Below, piece by piece: positions 15,550 through 23,095 of a DNA stretch of 26,088 nt; position 1 is the first letter of the stretch; every line of letters starts with the position of its first letter. This DNA is from a virus. Location: the IMG/VR virus record IMGVR_UViG_3300046003_001992, positions 1-26,088 of that record; one strand, 5' to 3'. Both the position numbers and the translations under genes were made by a program. Under the pieces are notes generated by a model. The model was not told the DNA's origin. It searched no databases and saw only the letters and a program-made list of their open reading frames with translations.

Positions 15550-16364
15550 TTTGTATATCTAAATTGTTGAAAAAACCATGGATAATTAGTCCAGATCCAA
15601 TCTGTTACATCCTTTCCTAAGATGTGCTTAGCTCTAGAAGGTACTGGTGCTAGTTTAGTTCTGATTTCATGATCACCAAACACACCGTACACTTCATCAT
15701 CCTCTTTTGTAACCTGTTGAATGTTATCAAAATCATGATCGTAATAAGGAACCTCTAAATACTCATATATTCTAGTCATTGTTGTTTCGGGGTAGAGACA
15801 TAAATCTTCGAACTTAACAAATAATACTTTAGAATCTATACCTAGTCTAAATAATTCCTGTAAACGTTCGATTGCAAGACCTATTGGTTGGGATTGTGCC
15901 CATATATCAACGCGTTTTGGTACTGTTGTACCTGCCATTTGAGCCCAATTCAATACGGGATTGGCTTTATCTGGATTTTTACGGTAATTCTTTTCCATTG
16001 AAGCAAAGATATCGCGTAAATCTCTCACCATTACTACTATCTTGGGGTTGGGATAGATTAAATTTAAGAAGTCATAGTGAATACCCCACCCTCTTGACTT
16101 ATCTATTACGTATTTCTTATCTGTAATAGCATTATAATAGCCATCCATTCCGTTTCTACAGAAGGATAAGAAGCCTGTTCTCATTAAATCAGCATCTTGA
16201 GCTTTAAACTCAGGAGAATCTGTGTAATTACCTCTTGCAGCAAATACAAGCTCTAAAACACCTGATGTAGGTGTGGCATAGAAGTCAGGATTTTGTGCAA
16301 TAATGTTTTGTAGCAATGTCGAACCGGCTCTTGGTAAAGAGCTTTGAAAAAATAACCTTTCCAT
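15546..16364 (-). CDS. PAPS-dependent sulfotransferase
   Basis: The 272-residue protein contains the 5'-phosphosulfate loop SLPRAGSTLLQNIIAQNP at ~8-25 and the 3'-phosphate motif MVRDLRDIFASMEKNYR at ~112-128, both hallmarks of the Sulfotransfer family, plus a VKFEDLCLYPETTM segment near 182-195. It should move a sulfuryl group from PAPS to a hydroxyl of a sugar, lipid or protein tyrosine; the acceptor cannot be read from sequence. No signal peptide or membrane span is seen, so it acts in the cytoplasm. It begins immediately after the stop of the glycosyltransferase gene and overlaps the kinase gene by 4 nt, which places sugar transfer, sulfation and donor supply in one operon. Confidence 0.9.
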   Translation of the reverse strand: MERLFFQSSLPRAGSTLLQNIIAQNPDFYATPTSGVLELVFAARGNYTDSPEFKAQDADLMRTGFLSFCRNGMDGYYNAITDKKYVIDKSRGWGIHYDFLNLIYPNPKIVVMVRDLRDIFASMEKNYRKNPDKANPVLNWAQMAGTTVPKRVDIWAQSQPIGLAIERLQELFRLGIDSKVLFVKFEDLCLYPETTMTRIYEYLEVPYYDHDFDNIQQVTKEDDEVYGVFGDHEIRTKLAPVPSRAKHILGKDVTDWIWTNYPWFFQQFRYTK

Positions 16365-17240
16365 TTAGTACTTTTTAAGTGAATCTATAATTTTATAGCT
16401 ATCGAATATCTCGCTTTCTGAAACATAAGGAAATTCTAACAAATCTCCACCTATATTAAAGGCTTGAAGATAGGCATTTCGTAATTCCGCTTTCTTTGTA
16501 AAAGGATTTGCAAGAAGATTATCATGCATATCATATCCAAATACTTCGGGCTTATTAGTAATCCAACAAACTGTAGAAGGGAGTCCTAATCCGGCAGCTA
16601 CGTGCTGAGCAAAGCTGTCCATAAACAATCTCTTAGTACTCAAAGAAACTAATACTACTAAGCCTCTAAAAGATTCAGTAACGGGAATAGTATTTTGAAA
16701 GCTAATTTGATCTTCTCTTTTAATATGAGCAATATTATAAACATCTTTAAATATTTCAATAACATCTACTACGTTTTGATAAGGAATATCTCTTGCCCAA
16801 GAGTATTTTAAATTTGCATCTCCTCCTCCATTGGTTTGAATAACCATTAAAGGACGGTCTGTTGTAAATCGACTACCAAAGAATGTAGCCTCTCTTTCTG
16901 TCAAGTAGACCTTAGGTAATTCTCCATCATATTGAAGATCAAACATCTCACACCATGTTTTAATAAGGTGTTCATTTTGATAAAGATGTTCTGTTTGGAG
17001 ATAAGGATCATGAGCAAAGATCTTAAAGTCTTTCTCATTTTTAATGTACTCTTCGTAGAAGTAACTCATGCCACCGAAGTTATAAGATCGGTGGACATGT
17101 GGGTTACCTAAGAATACGTCTGCGTAGCCTGAAACTACTATAAGATTGGATTCGGGATATTTCTTTTTGATGGCCTCGCAAACGGCTGTAGCCATTACAC
17201 ACTTGCCAATACCCCCATTTATTTGGAATATTATGTTCAT
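16365..17240 (-). CDS. Glycosyltransferase, GT9/heptosyltransferase-like (GT-B fold)
   Basis: The 291-residue protein opens with NIIFQINGGIGKCVMATAV followed by a Lys-rich helix and IVVSGYADVFLGNPHVHR, the Rossmann start of heptosyltransferase-like GT-B enzymes. The second half has MDSFAQHVAAGLGLPSTVCW at ~208-227, like the donor-binding DS-x-x-x-H-x-A-x-x-x-G motif of GT9. It is a little shorter than LPS heptosyltransferases (~320-350 residues). It probably attaches a sugar to phage or host glycan in the cytoplasm; donor and acceptor are unknown. It is the first gene of the five-gene cassette and ends exactly where the sulfotransferase begins. No promoter motif precedes it, so read-through from the 113-residue gene is likely. 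Confidence 0.83.
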   Translation of the reverse strand: MNIIFQINGGIGKCVMATAVCEAIKKKYPESNLIVVSGYADVFLGNPHVHRSYNFGGMSYFYEEYIKNEKDFKIFAHDPYLQTEHLYQNEHLIKTWCEMFDLQYDGELPKVYLTEREATFFGSRFTTDRPLMVIQTNGGGDANLKYSWARDIPYQNVVDVIEIFKDVYNIAHIKREDQISFQNTIPVTESFRGLVVLVSLSTKRLFMDSFAQHVAAGLGLPSTVCWITNKPEVFGYDMHDNLLANPFTKKAELRNAYLQAFNIGGDLLEFPYVSESEIFDSYKIIDSLKKY

Positions 17241-17280
17241 AACAATAATTTACGTAAACTAATTTAAATTACCAACTCTT

Positions 17281-17622
17281 TTAGAAAGTGTTAATCTCTG
17301 AGTAAATAATTTCGGTTACAGTTGTACCTTGTGCTACTGCAATTTCACCTAACACTACAGCGTCGTCAGTTCCCCAAGACGTAATAGCAGAACCAGATAA
17401 GAATTGGTTACCATTAAACAATGTTTGGAAGCTTACTGCACTATCACTTTCATCGAAGGTCAAGTTACCATAAGACACTTGAAAATTTACTGCATTAGTA
17501 CCTAATACGTAAGGACGTGCTACTGCACAGATGTAAGAACCAGTCACAGTTGTTGTGTTGAATGGATCTGCTTGTGTGATCACAGATGCTACTGGATCAA
17601 TCTTACCGAAAATCATGCTCAT
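17281..17622 (-). CDS. Small beta-rich protein, possible virion component (113 aa)
   Basis: No known family is recognised. The sequence is rich in Thr, Val, Ser and aromatic residues with few charges (for example VARPYVLGTNAVNFQVSYG and a SAITSWGTDDAVVLGEIAV stretch), consistent with a beta-sandwich structural protein. It lacks a signal peptide. It lies directly after the giant repeat fibre and before the glycosyltransferase, with its own promoter motif 19 nt upstream. It may be a fibre-associated protein or a chaperone. A second in-frame ATG two codons later (17616) is also possible. Confidence 0.7.
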   Translation of the reverse strand: MSMIFGKIDPVASVITQADPFNTTTVTGSYICAVARPYVLGTNAVNFQVSYGNLTFDESDSAVSFQTLFNGNQFLSGSAITSWGTDDAVVLGEIAVAQGTTVTEIIYSEINTF

Positions 17623-17641
17623 ATTTGTGTGTTTTTACTGT

Positions 17642-17649
17642 TATAAATA
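17642..17649 (-). promoter_or_regulatory. Candidate late promoter of 113-residue gene and the sulfation cassette
   Basis: The coding strand reads CTATTTATAACAG, 19 nt before the ATG at 17622. No other motif copy occurs before 14502, so this site probably drives the whole cassette from 17622 to 14530. Confidence 0.6.
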
Positions 17650-17657
17650 GTTTGTTT

Positions 17658-20600
17658 TTATATTAGATTGTTAGCTTTGAGTATTCCTTCTACTATCTCT
17701 AACCTATCTTTTAATTCCTTGATGGCATTAATATAAGAAGCATAAATGGCATCTTTCTCAAATTGTAATATTGGTTCGCCTTCTATCTCACCTCCTACTT
17801 TTCCTTCTGCATCGACTTTATCAATAGGATGATGAGTAATGATTTCGGGCACGACTTGGCAAACCTGTTGTGCTATGAAACCATATCTTCTAAAGTTACT
17901 ACAATCTCCATTAAATACGAAAGAGACAGGATTTAATTGTGTTAGTTTATCTAAGCTATATGTAAGTGGGCAGATTGAATGTTTCATTCTGCAATCAGAA
18001 GTACCGCCCGATACATTACAAATGTTATTTGCGTATAGGTACGATGCAGCCGATGTAGCAATTCCACATCCTACTATAAATGAGCAAGCATGAGTAATGG
18101 TGTTATTTCTTCCTCCTAATATAGCACTAAAATCACCTCCCGTACATACATGGTTTGAAAAACCTCCCAGTATAGATGCATATTGGACTTCGACACTATT
18201 AGATTCACCTCCTGCTAAAGTACCTCTTGTTCCAGAAACTAAGTTATTGTATCCACCACCAAGAAAGGTCCAAGCACCAGTTGCTGTGTTTGTATTTCCT
18301 CCTGCTACTACCGAACAGGCTCCTGAAGCAATATTAATAGTACCGCCACCTACGAAGCTAAATGCTCCTGATCCTGTATTAAAAGATCCCCCTACTATTG
18401 CTGAACAATCTCCTGAGGCTAGGTTATTACAGCCACCTCCTACAATGGATGCGCCAGCAGTAGCTCTGTTTCCTCTACCAGAAAAAACTCCAGATCTTGC
18501 ATTGCTTGCTATATTGTTCCATCCACCACCTACTGTAGCCATATAACCACTAGCTGTGTTTTGATATCCACCTAATACTGCTGCCCATCCAATTCCGCAA
18601 GCTGTATTACTATCTCCTCCTGCTATTACTGCTCTACCGTATACTCCGCTTATGGAGTTTTGTATACCCCCTCCTATCATTGAGCCATTACTCGATATTA
18701 AGTTAAGATTACCTCCACCAATAATAGCGCATTGAGCACTACCACTAATTTGATTTTGAAACCCTCCTGCAATTGTTGAATATTGTCCTGAAGTAGTATT
18801 AACACCTGCGTTGTAAATGGAGTTTAATCTACCACCACCTATTGAAGATCCGTATGAGTAACCGCATATTAAATTAACATTTCCTCCTGCTATGGTTGTT
18901 GTATCTTGACAAGCTCTATTACAAACACCACCTCCCACTGTTGTATAAGCTCCTGCAGCTGCGTTTAATTGACCACCGCCTATTGTTGCACAGTTTCCTG
19001 ATGCTACGTTACTCAAACCGCCTCCGATAAAACTATTACCTCCACTTGCTGTACTAGAATCTCCTCCAGCTATAGTTGCATAAGTACCACTCGCAGTATT
19101 AAATCCACCCCCAACTACAGTAGCTCTTGCTGCTAAAGCACGGTTTCTAACACCTCCCACTGCTACTGCATGAGCTCCTGAACCAGTCATTTGAGTACCT
19201 CCTCCTACAAAAGAATACAATCCACTTGCTGTGTTTAACGAGCCGCCTACTATTGTTGAACATGCTACTGAAGCTATATTACAGTTTCCACCTCCAACAA
19301 AAGCAGCTGCTGCTTGAGCAGCGTTTAATTTACCGCCTACAACTACAGCACAGTTACCTGATACTCCATTAACACTACCTCCACCTGCAAATGAATAAGT
19401 ACCACTAGCTGAGCTAGCATATCCTCCTACTACTGTTGCGTAAGTATTTGAAGCTGTGTTTTGCTGTCCACCACCTACTATTGAATTAGTTCCAGAAGCA
19501 ATGTTTGAACTTCCTCCTGCTATTACTGCTCTATTACCTGAAGCGGCATTTGAGTTACCTCCGCCTACAGAACTCCATGTTCCTGATCCTGTATTAGCTT
19601 GGCCTCCGGCTACTGTTGCAGCACAAGCAGTTGCACAGTTTTTAAGACCAGCACCTATAAATGCATGTCTACCACTACTAACATTTAATTCACCGCCAAC
19701 TACTGTTGATATAATTCCTGTTGCATAGTTTACTTGGCCTGCACCTACGAAAGAATCTATTCCTGTGGCTTGATTTGAAGTACCCCCTACTACTGTAGCA
19801 CGAATATTAGATGCTATGTTAGTGTCACCTCCACCTATAAATGAGCCTGTACCTGCTAAACAAATACAGTTACTTGTACCTCCTACTATTGCTGAGCAAA
19901 ATGCGCGAGCCGTGTTAGAAGCACCACCACCTATTACCGATGAATCTCCTGATGCTAAGTTGAAGCTGCCTCCACCTACAATAGCATAACTATTATTTAC
20001 TGTGTTACCAATACCACCTATTGTTGTTGCGTAAGCAGCTGAGGCTATATTACAACATCCGCCACCTACGAAAGAACAAGCTCCTGATGCTAGATTATTA
20101 ATACCACCTCCTACAAAACTAAATGCTCCTGATCCTGTGTTAAAAGTTCCTCCTACTACTACTGCGCAGTTTCCTGAAGCTAAGTTGTTTATTCCTCCTA
20201 ATATTGCAGATTGATTTGCAGATGCTATGTTTGTTTGACCGCCACCTATTGTAGCTCTATATCCTGAAGCAGTGTTTGAAATACCACCAGCAACAACAGA
20301 ACTATTACCAGATGCTGTATTACCAATGCCAGTTGCTACACCTGAATAGTTACCTGATGCTGTATTAGAAGTACCACCTCCTACAGTTGTAAAGTTAGCA
20401 TTTGCTGTGTTAGAAGAACCTCCTCCAATATGTGAACAGTTTCCTGATGCATTATTTGATGCACCTCCTGCTACTGAAGAATAGTTTCCTGTTGCAGAAG
20501 CACCTGAACCAACTGCTAAGTTATTTGATACTCTTACAAGTCCACTTGCACTTACAAATAGAGCATTTGAATAGAAGTATGAAGAGCTGTCGTCTGTATA

Positions 20601-21701
20601 GACTTGGGAAGCAGTGATGTGATCACCACCTTGGCCTTTCATTACATAGTTAGCTAAAGTGCCTTGCTCATTACCTAATGATCCGGTATTTCTCGGACCA
20701 TTCATTAGCATAGCCGAGTTATAGGTACTACCTGATGGGTTAGAATATATCCAATGGTTCTTTTCTGAATCCCAAAATATCGACCCAGTCAATCCAGTTG
20801 ATCCACTATCAAAAACAGATAAACCTCCAAATCTTATAGCTGGTGTATCTGTGTTGACAGTAATTACGTTTGATCCAATATTTACTTGACTTGAAGTAAT
20901 GTATTGGATACTAGAAGTTCCATAAACTGTTATATTATTAAAATAAGCAGTACCACTCACAAATGAATCTTTTGCTACTCTAAAACCTCCATCTGTATAT
21001 AAAGAAGCTGTACTTGTAAAGCTAATAGCATTGCTTGCTTGATTAATAAATTGCGGACCTGTAAAAGTATTTGAACCAGTTGTTGCGTATTGATCTTCAA
21101 TTGTAGTAACTCTACCTGCAATTGATCCAGAAGTTAAGGAGAAAGAAGAAGAAACTACTGCAAAGGATGCAGAAGCATTTGTTAAAGTAATAATATTTGC
21201 TTCATCGGTAGTTAGTCTTGTAGAAAGACTAGCAGATTGAGCTGCAAATGAACCTGAAGCAGATACTAAGGTACTTGAAGTTGCTTCTAGATTCGACGTT
21301 CTAACACTTAAAGAACCTGATGCTGAAGCATACGACCCAGAAGTAATAGTATAAGAGCTACTTAAGGCTGCTTGACTATTTTGAACTGATTGAGAAAGTA
21401 CTAAAATAGAAGCTGATACTGAAGCATCTGTTGCAAAGGTAGCATCCAAAGAAGAACTAAATTGCTCTAAATTAGTAATTCTACCGGCTGCAGATCCTGA
21501 AAAAGTATTAAAAGAAGAAGTAGATACAAAAGAGGCAGAACTCAAGTTGTTTAATAGGGCTGCATTGTCTGCATAGGAAGCAGAATCAATAGAGCCGGTA
21601 ATGGTACCGTTTATAGTACCAAAGACGGAAAGACTCCCGCTCAATACTGTACTCCCTGAAACAACTAAAGATCCTGAAATGGTCGGCTGATATAAATTCA
21701 T
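17658..21701 (-). CDS. Giant repeat tail fibre/adhesin with C-terminal S74 chaperone domain
   Basis: The 1347-residue protein has four parts. Residues 1-~195 are Ser/Ala/Gly-rich with heptad-like Leu spacing, probably a trimeric stalk. Residues ~195-370 are a module shared with the neighbouring fibre. Residues 408-1221 consist of about 53 copies of a 15-residue repeat, consensus [SA]xVxGGxxNxASGxx, similar to YadA-like head repeats and predicted to form a trimeric beta-roll. Residues 1235-1347 are an S74 (endosialidase-type) intramolecular chaperone, with the Ser1235-Asp and Lys1240 dyad of the self-cleaving site. Such domains guide trimer folding and are then cut off. The repeats contain many Cys, often at the end of a unit. 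The fibre most likely binds the host surface. A promoter motif lies 18 nt before the ATG. Confidence 0.88.
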   Translation of the reverse strand: MNLYQPTISGSLVVSGSTVLSGSLSVFGTINGTITGSIDSASYADNAALLNNLSSASFVSTSSFNTFSGSAAGRITNLEQFSSSLDATFATDASVSASILVLSQSVQNSQAALSSSYTITSGSYASASGSLSVRTSNLEATSSTLVSASGSFAAQSASLSTRLTTDEANIITLTNASASFAVVSSSFSLTSGSIAGRVTTIEDQYATTGSNTFTGPQFINQASNAISFTSTASLYTDGGFRVAKDSFVSGTAYFNNITVYGTSSIQYITSSQVNIGSNVITVNTDTPAIRFGGLSVFDSGSTGLTGSIFWDSEKNHWIYSNPSGSTYNSAMLMNGPRNTGSLGNEQGTLANYVMKGQGGDHITASQVYTDDSSSYFYSNALFVSASGLVRVSNNLAVGSGASATGNYSSVAGGASNNASGNCSHIGGGSSNTANANFTTVGGGTSNTASGNYSGVATGIGNTASGNSSVVAGGISNTASGYRATIGGGQTNIASANQSAILGGINNLASGNCAVVVGGTFNTGSGAFSFVGGGINNLASGACSFVGGGCCNIASAAYATTIGGIGNTVNNSYAIVGGGSFNLASGDSSVIGGGASNTARAFCSAIVGGTSNCICLAGTGSFIGGGDTNIASNIRATVVGGTSNQATGIDSFVGAGQVNYATGIISTVVGGELNVSSGRHAFIGAGLKNCATACAATVAGGQANTGSGTWSSVGGGNSNAASGNRAVIAGGSSNIASGTNSIVGGGQQNTASNTYATVVGGYASSASGTYSFAGGGSVNGVSGNCAVVVGGKLNAAQAAAAFVGGGNCNIASVACSTIVGGSLNTASGLYSFVGGGTQMTGSGAHAVAVGGVRNRALAARATVVGGGFNTASGTYATIAGGDSSTASGGNSFIGGGLSNVASGNCATIGGGQLNAAAGAYTTVGGGVCNRACQDTTTIAGGNVNLICGYSYGSSIGGGRLNSIYNAGVNTTSGQYSTIAGGFQNQISGSAQCAIIGGGNLNLISSNGSMIGGGIQNSISGVYGRAVIAGGDSNTACGIGWAAVLGGYQNTASGYMATVGGGWNNIASNARSGVFSGRGNRATAGASIVGGGCNNLASGDCSAIVGGSFNTGSGAFSFVGGGTINIASGACSVVAGGNTNTATGAWTFLGGGYNNLVSGTRGTLAGGESNSVEVQYASILGGFSNHVCTGGDFSAILGGRNNTITHACSFIVGCGIATSAASYLYANNICNVSGGTSDCRMKHSICPLTYSLDKLTQLNPVSFVFNGDCSNFRRYGFIAQQVCQVVPEIITHHPIDKVDAEGKVGGEIEGEPILQFEKDAIYASYINAIKELKDRLEIVEGILKANNLI
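18039..20480 (-). repeat. 53-unit, 45-nt coding repeat array (15-aa GGxxNxASG units)
   Basis: This is the in-frame array in the giant fibre, about 53 units of 45 nt, a few of them 48-69 nt (near units 14, 36-38, 40 and 51). Units vary at most non-Gly/Asn/Ala/Ser positions, so the DNA is diverged but some blocks are nearly duplicated. Confidence 0.85.
20601..21122 (-). repeat. Shared fibre module, copy 1
   Basis: This 522-nt coding segment of the giant fibre aligns without net gaps to 25560-26081 of the other fibre gene. I count 18 differences in 174 aligned residues (about 90% identity), with strong DNA similarity. Confidence 0.85.
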
Positions 21702-21719
21702 TTACGTAAAGTTTCTAGA

Positions 21720-21727
21720 TATAAATA
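21720..21727 (-). promoter_or_regulatory. Candidate late promoter of giant repeat fibre
   Basis: The coding strand reads GATATTTATATCTAG, 18 nt before the ATG at 21701. Confidence 0.6.
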
Positions 21728-21763
21728 TCAGTGAATATTGTTATACCTTGGGTAGGTATTTTA

Positions 21764-21952
21764 TTATTGAGCCGATACCTTGTATCTTCTACTTGGATCT
21801 TCAATAGTTAATTCATCGCATTTGGCTTGAGCCTCTATTTCATTATCGTATATATATGCAATATCTTCTGCATTGAGTCTAGCCACCCAAATTTCGGCAT
21901 TAGGTGCAAATTGCTTTAAGACGTAATACTCTATATGTCCTTCTGATGTCAT
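21764..21952 (-). CDS. Small protein of unknown function (62 aa)
   Basis: The sequence is mixed alpha/beta, with a WVARLNAEDIAYIYDNEIEA core and a closing SRRYKVSAQ; no family is recognised. It looks like a small soluble domain. It follows the 85-residue secreted-type gene after 11 nt, so it is in the same transcript, and it ends the right-hand fibre unit. Its role is unknown. Confidence 0.6.
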   Translation of the reverse strand: MTSEGHIEYYVLKQFAPNAEIWVARLNAEDIAYIYDNEIEAQAKCDELTIEDPSRRYKVSAQ

Positions 21953-21963
21953 GATTATTTATT

Positions 21964-22221
21964 TTATTTTGTGGATATTGTATTATTTGCTTGATTTTGC
22001 AAGGCTTGAATTATAGATCTTCTGTAATATAAGGAAAATAATAGAGCTACTGCTATAAAACCTACTACATTTCCATTATCATCCCATATCGGCCAAGGTT
22101 TATTTCGATTATCTACATTAGACAGCCATTCTTCTTTAGCAACTTGTTTTCCCGTAGTATCTACTTGAGAGAAAGAGTTTATGCTTACTAGCAATAAAAG
22201 GATTATTATAATTTTTTTCAT
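21964..22221 (-). CDS. Small secreted/membrane protein with Bacteroidota-type signal peptide (85 aa)
   Basis: Residues 1-19 (MKKIIIILLLLVSINSFSQ) form a signal peptide with the FSQ end common in Bacteroidota secreted proteins. A second hydrophobic span lies at ~52-68 (GNVVGFIAVALLFSLYY region), followed by a basic YYRRS and a polar tail. The mature part would be a short Trp/Pro-rich ectodomain plus one membrane anchor. It starts 1 nt after the stop of the LamG-like gene. A role at the host inner membrane is likely, for example lysis, spanin-like bridging or immunity to superinfection, but no motif decides this. Confidence 0.7.
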   Translation of the reverse strand: MKKIIIILLLLVSINSFSQVDTTGKQVAKEEWLSNVDNRNKPWPIWDDNGNVVGFIAVALLFSLYYRRSIIQALQNQANNTISTK

Positions 22222-22222
22222 A

Positions 22223-23095
22223 TTAAGATATACCGTAAATTGGTTTTAAGAAATTATAGTTAGCTGTGATTTCTGTTGAAGTTAGAGCTCTATTCCAAAC
22301 TAGGACTGCGTATTGTTTCATATAACTACGTTCCGGACCTGTTAGAGTACCGAGTTGGTAGTTATTAGTACCTTGTGAAAATCCAGCATCCGAACCCACA
22401 CCGGCTTGAGTTGCCGATATGGCACTAGTATTTGCATACATTATATTTGAAGCTGTAGCTTGATTATATGTTACTGTAAACAAGTACATTTGATTTTGAG
22501 TCAATGATGTTGTCCCTCTTAAATCGGTAGAATTGTTATTATATCCAGAACCGTAAAATCTCATACTATTTGTCCATGCTCCACCCCCGTCTGAGCCTAT
22601 TTCAAGTACGTAACCATACGGAGAGGAAGTTACCCAAAACTTATTAAATACAAAGCTTCTTAATGACATATTGGTAATACTAGCAACAACCGATATTGTA
22701 ACTTGAGTACTTACTTTACTTGCTAAACTATTATTACCATTAAAGTAATAAGCACCTCCGCTATAATTAAAATAACCGGCCGCACCTATCACGCCAGGTG
22801 TACCTGCTACGTAAGGTACAGTTCCAGACATTGTTGCATTATAACCATTTCCTGATACATCATACCATATTGTACCGCTTCCTGGATAGGATACTGTACT
22901 TATTGTGGTTAGATATAACTGTAAATTGGTTGTCGTCAAACCGTATCCATAGAATTCGCTTATAGAATCTGGGCTAGATTTGCCAGCATTAGTACTAAGC
23001 TGCTTTAGGCTATAGGTAGAATTGAGTCCGCCCCAATTCACTTGCTCATTTCTAATTGAACTTATACCTAAAGTACCGCTACTTGGTAAGGCCAT
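22223..23095 (-). CDS. LamG/concanavalin-like adhesin associated with tail fibres
   Basis: The 290-residue protein starts with a phage-type collar (MALPSSGTLGISSIRNEQVN followed by a SISEFYGYG segment), then a LamG-like jelly roll at ~55-285. Visible LamG signs are a WYDVSGNGYNATMSGTVPYV stretch, a VTISVVASITNMS strand, a YLFTVTYNQATASNIMYAN strand, and the closing AVLVWNRALTSTEITANYNF. This domain family binds carbohydrates or proteins, so a receptor-binding accessory role is likely. The ATG overlaps the stop of the right-hand fibre gene by 17 nt, which suggests coupled translation and joint assembly. Confidence 0.83.
   Translation of the reverse strand: MALPSSGTLGISSIRNEQVNWGGLNSTYSLKQLSTNAGKSSPDSISEFYGYGLTTTNLQLYLTTISTVSYPGSGTIWYDVSGNGYNATMSGTVPYVAGTPGVIGAAGYFNYSGGAYYFNGNNSLASKVSTQVTISVVASITNMSLRSFVFNKFWVTSSPYGYVLEIGSDGGGAWTNSMRFYGSGYNNNSTDLRGTTSLTQNQMYLFTVTYNQATASNIMYANTSAISATQAGVGSDAGFSQGTNNYQLGTLTGPERSYMKQYAVLVWNRALTSTEITANYNFLKPIYGIS

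Noticed and set aside
18097-19728. Plus-strand open frames rich in Pro within the giant fibre gene
   Set aside because: They are the antisense of the Gly/Ala/Ser repeat codons; the low-complexity translation and lack of start signals show they are shadows.
18039-20480. 45-nt periodic DNA that could suggest a CRISPR or satellite array
   Set aside because: The units are in frame, have no constant repeat with unique spacers, and encode a conserved 15-residue protein pattern.
21735-21757. ATACC/GGTAT hairpin after the 62-residue gene as a terminator
   Set aside because: The 5-bp stem is AT-rich and no T run follows it.
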